A stretch of DNA of 16,370 nt from Terriglobia bacterium (GCA_030040515.1 JASHTO010000448.1:1-16370); one strand, 5' to 3'; positions 1-7,726 are shown, counted from the stretch's first letter. Translations and numbers: made by a program. The notes: generated by a model from the sequence alone, not told the origin.

Positions 1-63
1 ATTTGGAAGGACATTGACGCGCAGGAGTACGTTGACGCGGAACGTGATTTGTGGCGACGCTGA
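1..63 (+). CDS. 3' end of a probable antitoxin gene (partial)
   Basis: An open frame runs from the window edge to TGA at 61-63 and gives about 20 residues ending in DLWRR. It overlaps the start of the PIN-domain gene by 13 bp. Short antitoxin genes (VapB, AbrB or Phd types) commonly overlap the following PIN toxin like this, so an antitoxin is inferred from position. The visible residues are too few to assign a family. Confidence 0.5.
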   Translation: MWKDIDAQEYVDAERDLWRR

Positions 64-509
64 CCGAAACAATACAAGGCAAATTGGTTTTCTTCGATAG
101 CGCGCCGATCATTTACTACGTTGAACAGCATTCCAAATATGGGCAGGCAACGACAGAGCTCTTTGAGGCCATCGACCATGGCCTTGCCAGTGGCATAACC
201 AGCGTTCTTTCGCTCGTGGAGGTCTTGGCCAAACCACTGCGCGAGGGCAGAAGAGACCTTGCGGTGCGGTACAGAAGTACATTAATGCAAGCTGTGGGTA
301 TTTTGGTGCACCCCATTACCTGGGAAACCAGTGAACGAGCAGCTCAGTTGCGGGCAGACCACCCTTGGCTAAGAACGCCTGACGCATTGCAAGTCGCTTC
401 GGCACTCGAACATCACGCAGATCTGGTTGTGACTAACGACGAGCAATGGCGGAGGATCGGAGAAATCCGAGTAATTGTCCTCCGTGATTTCGCCACACAA
501 AGACCGTAA
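51..509 (+). CDS. PIN-domain ribonuclease toxin (VapC-like)
   Basis: This 152-residue protein has the size and layout of a VapC-type PIN nuclease. The four acidic metal-binding positions are visible: D16 in VFFDSAPIIYY, E57 in LSLVEVL, D111 in RTPDALQVASA and D130 in VVTNDEQW. Family members cut RNA, often tRNA, using Mg2+ held by these acids, and are neutralised by a partner antitoxin. The GTG at 51 is chosen because the PIN fold begins about ten residues later and the frame overlaps the upstream gene by 13 bp, which suggests translational coupling. No strong ribosome binding site is visible. The catalytic set is complete and there is no frameshift, so it should be active. The RNA target cannot be told from sequence. 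Confidence 0.88.
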   Translation: MATLTETIQGKLVFFDSAPIIYYVEQHSKYGQATTELFEAIDHGLASGITSVLSLVEVLAKPLREGRRDLAVRYRSTLMQAVGILVHPITWETSERAAQLRADHPWLRTPDALQVASALEHHADLVVTNDEQWRRIGEIRVIVLRDFATQRP

Positions 510-589
510 GTCCAGAAACCGCATCCTGTGGGACCAAACATCTACATGACTCGTAGACTCAAAACGCAAACCCTCAGGTCAGGAGCGTT

Positions 590-1465
590 ATGCCTATTTA
601 CCAAGCCATAATCCTCGCCATCGTGCAAGGCGTGACGGAGTTGCTTCCGGTTTCGAGTTCGGCGCACGTCATTGTAGCCGCCAAATTGCTCCATCAGGAC
701 ATGTCCACACCCGCCAACGCCTTGTTGCTGGTGATGCTGCACACGGGAACGATGCTCGCGGTAATCGTCTATTTCTGGCGGCAGTGGAAGGCCACATTCT
801 TTTCCTCGAAGGAGGCGTTTTTTCGATTCGTCTGCCTGGTCTTTGTAGGCTGTTTGCTGAGCGGCGTAGTGGGATACCCATTGAACCTGCTCGTCGTGCA
901 CGTCCTGGGCGGAGGCACTCGACCGGCGGAGATCGAAGACCTCTTCAACAAGCTCAATTGGATTGCTCCCGCACTGGCCGCCGTCGGATTGCTGATTATC
1001 TATGCAGGACTGCACGAGGCGCGTCACCCCGCGACCAAGGCGAACCAGGAGGAGAAGAGCGTGTCCTGGCTCCAGGCGATCTTGATGGGAATTATTCAGG
1101 GCTTCGCCATTCCTTTCCGCGGGTTTTCGCGCTCAGGTTCGACGATTTCCACCGGACTTCTGGCGAGGGGCAACCGATTGCCCGTTGAGTCCTTCAGCTT
1201 CGCAATGGCGGTAGCCATCACGCCGCTGGCCATTGCGCGCGAAGTTTTCCGCTTGCACCATGCCTGGCTTCATGGGGGCGACGATACCTTTCTGGGCATG
1301 GCGATTCTTACGAGCTTTTTCGGATTTGTCTTTGCCTGTACTGCCGGCCTTTTTGCCCTGGCGTGGCTCTCCCGCTGGCTCGAACAGGGCCGTTGGTACG
1401 TGTTCGGCATCTATTGCCTGCTGGCCGCGGCCGGCATCGAACTCCTTTACCTGCGCGGCTGGTAG
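590..1465 (+). CDS. uppP: Undecaprenyl-diphosphate phosphatase UppP/BacA
   Basis: This 291-residue polytopic membrane protein matches UppP (BacA), which dephosphorylates undecaprenyl diphosphate at the membrane to recycle the lipid carrier for peptidoglycan and also gives bacitracin resistance. The first family motif is seen as QGVTELLPVSSSAH (residues 13-26), with Q13 and E17 forming the (E/Q)xxxE pair. The second motif is FRGFSRSGSTI (residues 176-186), with R181 in the conserved SRSG. The common form of this motif is PGxSRSG; here it is RGFSRSG with one extra residue before it, which looks like a subfamily variant. About eight hydrophobic segments are visible. The ATG at 590 follows AGGAG at 581-585 with a 4-nt gap. 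It stands alone between the PIN gene and ftsK. Confidence 0.93.
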   Translation: MPIYQAIILAIVQGVTELLPVSSSAHVIVAAKLLHQDMSTPANALLLVMLHTGTMLAVIVYFWRQWKATFFSSKEAFFRFVCLVFVGCLLSGVVGYPLNLLVVHVLGGGTRPAEIEDLFNKLNWIAPALAAVGLLIIYAGLHEARHPATKANQEEKSVSWLQAILMGIIQGFAIPFRGFSRSGSTISTGLLARGNRLPVESFSFAMAVAITPLAIAREVFRLHHAWLHGGDDTFLGMAILTSFFGFVFACTAGLFALAWLSRWLEQGRWYVFGIYCLLAAAGIELLYLRGW

Positions 1466-1546
1466 ACCGAAACACCCGCGGCTTGGCGATTTCATCATAG
1501 CGGCCATTCTCAGAAAATGGGCGGTGAAGATGGGCGCAGAAAATGG

Positions 1547-1575
1547 TTTACCGCTCTCGCCGGGCGTGTTATGAT
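1547..1575 (+). promoter_or_regulatory. Candidate sigma-70-type promoter for ftsK
   Basis: TTTACC (1547-1552) and TATGAT (1570-1575) are separated by exactly 17 bp. The -10 matches the consensus at five of six positions and the -35 at four. Transcription would start near 1582, leaving a leader of about 135 nt before the ATG at 1719. This rests on sequence match only. Confidence 0.5.
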
Positions 1576-1718
1576 GCGTCCTTGGACGGGGATCGCGTCA
1601 CTGACCGACAGGTCTTAGCATTTTGTTGAGGGATGTCAACGCCGAGCATCACCTGACACCACTCGACAGAGAAAACCGACCTGCAATCCAAGCGCCGGCT
1701 CGAAAAGTGAGGCAACCG

Positions 1719-4118
1719 ATGGGTAGCCCGTCACCGGCGTCTTCCTCGAAGACCAAAGAAGCAAATCCCAAAACCGCAAAAACACCACTGCTTGACCCGC
1801 GTCGCCTTTTGGAATTTATGGGCCTGCTCACCGGAACGGCGGGCCTGCTGATTCTCCTCAGCCTGGCGTCTTACCGGCCCGAAGATCCCTCGTTGAACAC
1901 TGCGGTGGCGATGGGTACTTTGCCGCACAACTGGATCGGCCCCGCCGGCGCATATGTCGCAGACGTGTTGTTTCAGATTTTTGGCTGGGTCGCATTCCTT
2001 CTACCCTTTGCCCTGCTGGCGGTGGGCGTTCGTTGGCTGTTGGTAAGGCCCTTCGAGGCGCCGCGCACCAAATTGGCAGGCGCGGCATTGCTGATCGTTT
2101 CGCTGGGTGCACTCCTGGAACTCTTTCCCTACACTCCGGCCCTGCGCGGAGTGATTCGCGGCGGCGGTTTGCTGGGGTATTTGGCGGCTGCAGTGTTGAT
2201 CCACGTCTTCAACAAATTAGGCGCCAGCATTGTGGCTCTCACTGTCTTCTTTGCGTCATTGTTCCTGGTCACGCGCTTCTCCTTCGCATGGGCGACGGAG
2301 TTCATTCAAACCAAATCGACCTGCGTGATGACGCCGCTCAGGGCTCGATGGAAGAGCTGGCAACAGGCGCGCGCCGCCAAGGCCGCTCTGCGCCAACGCC
2401 AACTGATGGAGCGGCAGCGCGTGATGGGCAAACCCGCCTTGCAAATCCAAAAAATTACGCCCCGTCCGGTCATCTCGGTGCAACCCCTCGCCGTTACTCC
2501 CGCCGGCGGCCCGGAAGGCACGCCCGCGGCGAAACCCCTGATTGCGGAAGAGCCGGAGAAGCCCGCACCGCCGCCTGTGGTGCGGACACCCCACCCTTCC
2601 GCCTCCAGCAGCCCATCGCCGAAAATTGTGGGCAAGTCCGGACGCGGGTACAAGCTTCCCAGCCCCACACTGTTACGCCCTGCTGAGGACTCAGAGGGGA
2701 TTGACGAAGAGGAATTGAAAGAACGCGCCGCCCGGCTGACCGCCAAGTTTCTGGAATTCGGCGTCACGGGCACCGTCACGCAGATTCACCCCGGCCCCGT
2801 GGTGACCACCTATGAATACAAGCCCGAGGCCGGAATCAAGTACAGCCGCATTACCAACCTGGTGGACGATCTCTGCCTCGCCATGAAGGCGGAGTCGATT
2901 CTGATTGACCGCATCCCCGGAAAATCCACCGTAGGCATCGAGGTGCCCAACCTGCACCGCGAGATCATTCATCTTCGCGAGCTGATCGAATCGAACGAGT
3001 TCATGGCCGCGCACTCCCGCCTGAGCCTCGGCCTGGGAAAAGACGTCACCGGCAAGATTCGCATTGGCGACATGACGCAGATGCCCCACCTGCTGATTGC
3101 CGGCTCGACGGGCTCCGGCAAGAGCGTGGCCATCAACTCCCTGGTGGTTTCCATCCTCATGAAATCCACGCCCGATGAGGTGAAGCTGATCCTGATTGAC
3201 CCGAAACGGCTGGAACTGAATCTCTATGACGGCGTCCCGCACCTGCTGACGCCCATCGTCACCGAACCCAAGAAGGCGGCGAATGCCCTGCGCCGCGCGG
3301 TGATGGAAATGGACGATCGCCTGCGGAAACTGGCCGAACACGGCGTGCGCAATATCGACCAGTACAACAAATTGTTCGAGCCGGAGTCCACCCTGAATCT
3401 TTTTGACAACAACGGCCAGCGCGAGCGCCCGCTGCCCTACATCGTGATCGTGATTGACGAGCTCGCCGATTTGATGATGGTCGAGCCGCAGGGCGTGGAG
3501 GAATCCATCACGCGTCTGGCGCAAATGGCACGCGCCGTGGGCATCCACCTGGTGCTGGCCACGCAGCGACCTTCCGTGGACGTCATCACAGGTTTGATCA
3601 AGGCCAACATGCCGTCGCGGATTTCCTTCCGCGTTGCCTCCAAGGTGGATTCGCGCACCATTCTGGATTCGAACGGCGCGGAAGCGTTGCTCGGGCGCGG
3701 TGACATGCTCTTCCTTCCGCCCGCCAGCTCGCGGCTTGTCCGCCTGCACGGAGCGCTGATCACCGAGGGTGAAATCCAGAAAGTGGTGGAGTGGTGCAAA
3801 GCCCAGTCGCAGCCGCAATATAATGAGGAATTCCTCGAGCCCATTCGCGATAAGGAGCAGGATGATTCACCGATGGATGAGGAAGAGGCCGCCGAACTCG
3901 ATTCCGTTTACGAGGACGCCGTGCGCATCGTCGTGGAGTCGGGCAAAGCCTCCACTTCCCTGCTGCAACGCCGCCTCCGCCTCGGTTATGGACGGGCAGC
4001 GCGCCTGATCGATATGATGGAAAAAGACGGCATTGTGGGGTCGCCCGACGGCGCTCGCCCTCGCGAGGTCTTGAAGCGGCCGGAATGGCTTCAGGAAGTG
4101 GATCAGTCTTTGCGCTAA
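1719..4118 (+). CDS. ftsK: DNA translocase FtsK/SpoIIIE
   Basis: This is a septal DNA pump of 799 residues that moves chromosome ends out of the closing division septum and sorts dimers with XerCD. The N-terminus has four to five membrane segments (about residues 30-185). A Pro/Ala-rich linker follows (about 220-310), then the motor. The Walker A is GSTGSGKS (462-469) and the Walker B is VIVIDELAD, with D580 and E581. LATQRPSVDVITG is the typical motif that follows. The C-terminal winged-helix gamma domain (about 729-785, EDAVRIVVESGKAST through RLGYGRAARLIDMME) would read the KOPS polarity sequences. The frame is open back to a TTG at 1623, but the ATG at 1719 has GAGG at 1709-1712, while nothing precedes the TTG. 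The length is normal for the family and no lesions are seen. Confidence 0.96.
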   Translation: MGSPSPASSSKTKEANPKTAKTPLLDPRRLLEFMGLLTGTAGLLILLSLASYRPEDPSLNTAVAMGTLPHNWIGPAGAYVADVLFQIFGWVAFLLPFALLAVGVRWLLVRPFEAPRTKLAGAALLIVSLGALLELFPYTPALRGVIRGGGLLGYLAAAVLIHVFNKLGASIVALTVFFASLFLVTRFSFAWATEFIQTKSTCVMTPLRARWKSWQQARAAKAALRQRQLMERQRVMGKPALQIQKITPRPVISVQPLAVTPAGGPEGTPAAKPLIAEEPEKPAPPPVVRTPHPSASSSPSPKIVGKSGRGYKLPSPTLLRPAEDSEGIDEEELKERAARLTAKFLEFGVTGTVTQIHPGPVVTTYEYKPEAGIKYSRITNLVDDLCLAMKAESILIDRIPGKSTVGIEVPNLHREIIHLRELIESNEFMAAHSRLSLGLGKDVTGKIRIGDMTQMPHLLIAGSTGSGKSVAINSLVVSILMKSTPDEVKLILIDPKRLELNLYDGVPHLLTPIVTEPKKAANALRRAVMEMDDRLRKLAEHGVRNIDQYNKLFEPESTLNLFDNNGQRERPLPYIVIVIDELADLMMVEPQGVEESITRLAQMARAVGIHLVLATQRPSVDVITGLIKANMPSRISFRVASKVDSRTILDSNGAEALLGRGDMLFLPPASSRLVRLHGALITEGEIQKVVEWCKAQSQPQYNEEFLEPIRDKEQDDSPMDEEEAAELDSVYEDAVRIVVESGKASTSLLQRRLRLGYGRAARLIDMMEKDGIVGSPDGARPREVLKRPEWLQEVDQSLR

Positions 4119-4271
4119 GCCGTGTGAATTAATGACAGAGTTAAAGTACCCTATTGAAGCGCAACGGCGCGCAATTCTAAAGCTGTTTTCGCACCGCGCG
4201 TGGATGATAGGTGCCAGTGCAAAGATACAGCAGCAGCCAACGAACCAATCAACGACGTACGGAGGACTCAC

Positions 4272-4613
4272 ATGGGCATTACCCCGCCCCCTGTAAATCG
4301 CCGGCGGTCCTCGCGGCTGCAGTTCCGGTGCCGCGTGAAAATTCGCGCCATCAATACGCAGGGGAATATCTTCAGTGAAGAGACGGAGACCATCAGCATC
4401 AGCAAATTCGGGGCGGCGCTGAAGACTTCCTACCCGTTCATCATGGGCCAGGTCCTTTCGGTCCATACTCTCGATCGCGACCACGTGGGGCAGTTCCAGG
4501 TAGTTTGGATCGGTAAGGCGGGAACTGCCGAGGCGGGAATGATCGGCATCGAATGGGTTGACGCCCGCCGCTTCTGGGGCATCGAGTTCCCGCCGGAGGA
4601 CTGGGGGTTGTGA
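4272..4613 (+). CDS. Small single-domain PilZ protein
   Basis: This 113-residue protein is almost entirely one PilZ-type beta-barrel. PilZ domains bind cyclic di-GMP through an N-terminal RxxxR and a (D/N)xSxxG motif. RxxxR is present (R11-S-S-R15 after an Arg run). The second motif reads SISKFG (42-47), so the first position is Ser instead of Asp/Asn while the second Ser and the Gly are kept. Binding may be weakened, or the protein may act as a non-canonical PilZ. The frame is open to 4200, but GGAGG at 4261-4265 lies 6 nt before the ATG at 4272, which decides the start. A weak promoter-like pair (TTGAAG at 4154, TCTAAA at 4176) lies upstream. It lies 153 bp after ftsK and converges on the TPR gene. 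No output domain is attached, so the partner is unknown. Confidence 0.8.
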   Translation: MGITPPPVNRRRSSRLQFRCRVKIRAINTQGNIFSEETETISISKFGAALKTSYPFIMGQVLSVHTLDRDHVGQFQVVWIGKAGTAEAGMIGIEWVDARRFWGIEFPPEDWGL

Positions 4614-4721
4614 AATCACCTGTGGCAGGGCGCAGAGCGATTCGAGTTCAGTTTCAAAAGGGGTCGAGGCTCGCGGCAGGGCGAGCTGTTTTGCCAGCGG
4701 TCGATGGCTTCGGGGGAGAAT

Positions 4722-6227
4722 TCATCGACATTGACCCCGGCGAGTGGCACACACCAGTCCTTCGAGCGAGCCGCGTCGCTTGGGCGCGCCTGCCAGTGCG
4801 GCCTGAAATTCCCTGGTGGCCTGTGCGGGCTGATGCTGCTCGAGCAGCAAGTCTCCGAGCTGTTCCCGCGCCGGGATGATGGGGCCGGGGGTTACGGGCA
4901 GCTTTTCCATTGCGTCCTCGTCGTCCGCCGCGCCGCGCAACAGGCGCTGCGCGTCGTCCGGCTTCCCTTCCACCTGCGCCAGCCATGCTTCGGCTTCCAA
5001 GGACTGAATCCGCACTTGTTGAGCCCAGTATTCATTGCCGGCGGTGCGGAGTTGCCGCTCGAGCTCATGCAACCTGGCAATTTCGGGTGGCGCCTCGGCG
5101 GAGCTCCCACTCCTTGCCAAACCTAATGCCCTGGCCCAAACCGCGATGGCCACGACCTGTGGCGGCGCATCTTGCGGAGGCTCGATCCGCGCGGCTTCGG
5201 TCCACTGGCCCCGCTCAACCGCATAGCGAACGGGCATCGCCGTTGATGCATACCCTTCTTTGAAATTACCATGGCTCTGCTCGCGCATCTGTCCGAGCTG
5301 TTGAATAACTTCAGCGGCTTCTCTGTCGCGGCCCTCCTGCAAATAGGCATAGACCAGGTAATCCATGGCGTGCAACTCTTCGCCCATGTCTCCCTGTTCA
5401 TGCGCCGCAACTCTCGCCGCCCGGTTCGAGGCAATGGAATCATCCCACATGCCCAGGCGCGTGAAGATATGCGAAGGCATGTGCAGTGCGTGGGGAGCGG
5501 AAGGGGCAATTTCGGCATATGCGCGGGCAGCGGCAAGTCCCCTGCCGGCCATCTCTGTGTTGTCACAAGCGTGGATCAGATAATGCGGGATCCCGGGGTG
5601 TTCCGGATATGGGCGGAAGAGCGGTTCCAGAATGTCTGCGGCGCGTTTCTGGTTCGAGTGCGTTTTGTCAAGCGGTGACGCCGCGGCGAGCAGCGCCAAG
5701 GCATAGAACACCTGGGCTTCCGTGTCGTCGTGGTTTGCTGCCGCCAGCTTCTGCATTGCGGCTTCATAGTTCACAATCCGGGTCGGGTATGGAACGGCGT
5801 CGTCGTAGACCAGTGCCAGGGCCTGAATGAAGCCACCCTCGCGAGATGACGCGGCGCCAATTTCCTGCGCCCGGCGGATCTCCCGCTGGCCCAGGCTGAA
5901 CCCAGCGGGCGGGAGCGCCGGGTCCCAAAGCTCGTGAAAGTGCGTCATAGCGATGCCCCAATGCGCCATGGCGCAATGCGGGTCGCGCGCCGCAACACCC
6001 TGAAATGAAGCCTCGGCAGCGGAATAGGCAAACGAGTGCAGAAGGGCGACTGCCCGGTTAAATTCCACCTGCACGGCAGCCGCGCAGGTGGTGGGAAACG
6101 ACACGGTTCCCAATTTCTCCGGGACAGGGTGGTCGTGGACCTCCTGGCCGGCTGAAGGGTGAGCGGAACAAAAAAGAAGTGCTCCACACAGCGCGGCATG
6201 GACAACGCTTCGCAACACGGAAAGCAT
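4722..6227 (-). CDS. Secreted tetratricopeptide-repeat protein of unknown function
   Basis: This 501-residue protein begins with a signal peptide (MLSVLRS, then a hydrophobic core, ending near SAGQ at about residue 28), so it is probably periplasmic or secreted. The body is alpha-helical with TPR-like repeats. It carries histidine-rich blocks known from a widespread but uncharacterised family: LHSFAYSAAEASF, CAMAHWGIAMT, HPGIPHYLIHACDN and HALHMPSHIFTRLGMWDD. The clustered conserved His and Asp residues could bind a metal or ligand, but no activity is established. The C-terminus ends abruptly in a basic, Cys-containing tail (GLVCATRRGQCR) where relatives usually continue with another TPR helix pair, so a late frameshift or shortening is possible. 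The start has a poor ribosome binding site. It converges on the PilZ gene with a 108-bp gap. Confidence 0.75.
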   Translation of the reverse strand: MLSVLRSVVHAALCGALLFCSAHPSAGQEVHDHPVPEKLGTVSFPTTCAAAVQVEFNRAVALLHSFAYSAAEASFQGVAARDPHCAMAHWGIAMTHFHELWDPALPPAGFSLGQREIRRAQEIGAASSREGGFIQALALVYDDAVPYPTRIVNYEAAMQKLAAANHDDTEAQVFYALALLAAASPLDKTHSNQKRAADILEPLFRPYPEHPGIPHYLIHACDNTEMAGRGLAAARAYAEIAPSAPHALHMPSHIFTRLGMWDDSIASNRAARVAAHEQGDMGEELHAMDYLVYAYLQEGRDREAAEVIQQLGQMREQSHGNFKEGYASTAMPVRYAVERGQWTEAARIEPPQDAPPQVVAIAVWARALGLARSGSSAEAPPEIARLHELERQLRTAGNEYWAQQVRIQSLEAEAWLAQVEGKPDDAQRLLRGAADDEDAMEKLPVTPGPIIPAREQLGDLLLEQHQPAQATREFQAALAGAPKRRGSLEGLVCATRRGQCR

Positions 6228-6318
6228 TCTACATCGAACGCCGTCAATTCGATTACCAGCGTTTTCTATCTTCCCGCCTGGCCATGATCACGCATGGCTG
6301 AATGCACCCGCGCAATTC

Positions 6319-6347
6319 TTGACAACCAGCGGATTCCATCTGAGAAT
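6319..6347 (+). promoter_or_regulatory. Candidate promoter for the tRNA-Phe gene
   Basis: A perfect -35 box TTGACA (6319-6324) is followed after exactly 17 bp by GAGAAT (6342-6347), which matches the -10 consensus at four of six positions. Transcription would begin about 80 nt before the mature tRNA at 6435. A second TTGACT at 6402-6407 has no acceptable -10. The rest of 6228-6434 shows nothing else. Confidence 0.45.
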
Positions 6348-6434
6348 GTTGAAACGGACTTGAGTCGCACGGCTGGGCCCCGCTCGACCCCGCGGTGGAG
6401 ATTGACTCGGGCCGGCTGGCAACAACCCACACGT

Positions 6435-6510
6435 GCCGCGGTAGCTCAGGTGGTAGAGCGCAGCCCTGAAAAGGCTGGCGTCGGCGGTTCAACTCCGTCC
6501 CGCGGCACCA
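6435..6510 (+). tRNA. tRNA-Phe (anticodon GAA)
   Basis: A complete 76-nt cloverleaf is visible. The acceptor stem GCCGCGG (6435-6441) pairs perfectly with CCGCGGC (6500-6506), followed by discriminator A and an encoded CCA (6508-6510). The D stem is GCTC/GAGC. The anticodon stem CAGCC/GGCTG encloses the 7-nt loop CTGAAAA, giving anticodon GAA at 6468-6470. The T arm has a GGCGG/CCGTC stem with one G-U pair and the loop TTCAACT. All arms are intact, so this is a functional tRNA-Phe. Confidence 0.97.
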
Positions 6511-6575
6511 TTCTTAATAACTTGCAGGCGCAGAAGATCAGCAGCACGGGAACTAAAAGGAACAACTTCTCAGTG

Positions 6576-6676
6576 GTGGGTCAGTTTGAAATACCGAAGT
6601 AGGGGCACCCCTTGCGGGTGCCCTGGAGTGAGGGGCAGGGACAAGCCCTGCCCCTACGGAATTCAAACTGACCCAC
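6576..6676. repeat. Nested palindromic (MITE-like) intergenic element
   Basis: An outer perfect 15-bp inverted repeat begins GTGGGTCAG (6576-6590) and pairs with 6662-6676. A second 9-bp pair, GTAGGGGCA (6599-6607) and TGCCCCTAC (6649-6657), is nested inside. Two local hairpins can form inside that: GGGCACCC (6603-6610) with GGGTGCCC (6616-6623) around a 5-nt loop, and AGGGGCAGGG (6631-6640) with CCCTGCCCCT (6646-6655) around a 5-nt loop. The whole can fold as a branched cruciform. No coding content or target-site duplication was recognised. It resembles small non-autonomous or REP-like repeats. Confidence 0.7.
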
Positions 6677-6945
6677 TACCGATTCCTGGGTAGTGGGGTC
6701 TTTTGGCTTGAGGAGAACTTTCTAATTGCCAGTTCTCCGACGGCCTCTCGATGCTATCGACGTTAATGATTTCGACCGGACCTTTAGTGGATTCCAGCTT
6801 CAACCCGAGTTGTTCCTGAAGAGCCGTGAAGATCGAGATTCGGACTGGGGTCGGGCATCCACTGAAGGTTGAAATCATAGCTGCCCGTTATCCCAGTCTG
6901 ATCCTGAACAGTCCGGCCCAATTGTTCCGCCAATGTTATCAATAA
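6663..6945 (-). pseudogene. C-terminal remnant of a TIGR03435-family protein
   Basis: Read on the minus strand, one frame gives LAEQLGRTVQDQTGITG and then YDFNLQWMPDP (about 6933 down to 6855). A different frame then gives SIFTALQEQLGLKLES and GPVEIINVDSIERPSEN, down to about 6732. Both blocks match the C-terminus of the TIGR03435 family (Solibacter-type uncharacterised C-terminal domain), but they lie in different frames with a shortened junction near 6840-6870. The usual stop right after the PSEN end has become TGG, so the frame runs on for about 22 residues to a TGA inside the palindromic element. No 5' part is present. The recognition is from memory of the family, and the frameshift is seen directly. 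Confidence 0.8.
6672..6704 (+). terminator. Terminator-like hairpin competing with the palindrome
   Basis: CCCACTACC (6672-6680) pairs with GGTAGTGGG (6689-6697) around an 8-nt loop, and GTC plus TTTT (6701-6704) follows. On the plus strand this looks like a weak intrinsic terminator, perhaps for the tRNA transcript. Its left arm overlaps the right arm of the nested palindrome, so the two folds exclude each other. Confidence 0.35.
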
Positions 6946-6974
6946 TCATCCTCCGGCAAAGCCGGAGGATGATT
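6944..6974. terminator. Perfect 14-bp hairpin downstream of the LuxR-type gene
   Basis: AATCATCCTCCGGC (6944-6957) and its exact reverse complement (6961-6974) flank an AAA loop. It lies 65 bp beyond the stop of the minus-strand LuxR-type gene and is followed on that strand by AT-rich sequence without a clean U-run. It could terminate that transcript or be a repeat unit. It also marks the 5' break of the TIGR03435 remnant. Confidence 0.45.
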
Positions 6975-7039
6975 ACTCCATAGTGGGGGAAAGCACCGGC
7001 GGAGCCTTGCGGTTCACATCGCGGACGGCGTTGGCGGGA

Positions 7040-7726
7040 CTAAACGATTGCTGTGTATCCGGAAGCACGGGCGGCGGCGACGGCGTCGTGGCGGCTCACC
7101 GCTTCCACCTGCTTCATGATGCGGTGCATGTGGTTCTTGATGGTGAATTCGGAGAGGTTCAGGAGAGAGGCGATTTCCTTGTTGGTCAGGCCCTTGGCGA
7201 CCAGGGAAATCAACTGCTGCTGGCGGATGGTGAGGCCGGGCAGGGGTCGGCGGCGGACGTGGACGGGAGTTTCCTTGGCGACGCGTGCCATCACCCGGAA
7301 AAGCGCCAGGCAGAGGCGCGGTGGGCAAGTCGCCTCGCCTCGGGAGGCGGCGCGCACGGCCTGCACCACCTCATTGGCGGAGGCATCATTCAACAGATAA
7401 CCGGAGACCCCCAGCCGCACTGCCTGGAAGAATTGCTCCTCATTCTCTTCCATGCCGATCAGCACGGTTCCAATGGCGCAATTGGCTTCCTGCGCTTCCT
7501 TGAAGCGTGCGCTCAGCTTTTCGAGGAGTTGGAGATCATCCAGAACCAGGATGTCACACTGGGAATCGAGAACCTGGGAGGCACCGCCCGCGCAACCTTG
7601 GCCAACTACGCACATGTCCGGCCGCTTCCGAAACAGCCGAACAAGGGTCTGCCGAACGAGGCGGTTCTCGATCAAAAAGGAGACGCGCGTTGACTCATCG
7701 GGGAGTTTGTGTCCCGATCCTGCCAT
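7040..7726 (-). CDS. NarL/FixJ-type transcription regulator with a degenerate receiver domain
   Basis: The protein is 228 residues long. The C-terminal LuxR-type helix-turn-helix is well conserved (about residues 163-218; LTIRQQQLISLVAKGLTNKEIA, then LSEFTIKNHMHRIMKQ). The N-terminal half keeps the receiver layout but has lost key residues. The usual acidic pair after the first strand is replaced (FLIEN). The candidate phosphoacceptor Asp survives (VLDD, about residue 63). The Thr/Ser switch is Gly (VLIGMEE), and the invariant Lys is Asn (GYLLNDAS). Phosphorylation-independent action is therefore likely. GGAGG (complement 7731-7735) lies 4 nt before the ATG at 7726, favouring it over the adjacent GTG at 7729. 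No histidine kinase lies beside it. A perfect consensus promoter lies upstream. Confidence 0.88.
   Translation of the reverse strand: MAGSGHKLPDESTRVSFLIENRLVRQTLVRLFRKRPDMCVVGQGCAGGASQVLDSQCDILVLDDLQLLEKLSARFKEAQEANCAIGTVLIGMEENEEQFFQAVRLGVSGYLLNDASANEVVQAVRAASRGEATCPPRLCLALFRVMARVAKETPVHVRRRPLPGLTIRQQQLISLVAKGLTNKEIASLLNLSEFTIKNHMHRIMKQVEAVSRHDAVAAARASGYTAIV

Noticed and set aside
2691..3818. Long open frame (375 codons) on the minus strand inside ftsK
   Set aside because: It lies wholly antisense to the conserved FtsK motor, and its translation is His/Gln/Arg-rich with no family likeness. It is a shadow of GC-rich codon usage.
4704..5126. Plus-strand open frame of 140 codons and neighbours up to about 5830
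   Set aside because: They are antisense to the TPR gene and have no start signals or family motifs.
6435..6980. Possible integration site at the tRNA-Phe 3' end
   Set aside because: No integrase gene and no direct repeat of the tRNA 3' end was found downstream. The sequence beyond it is explained by the palindrome and the pseudogene.
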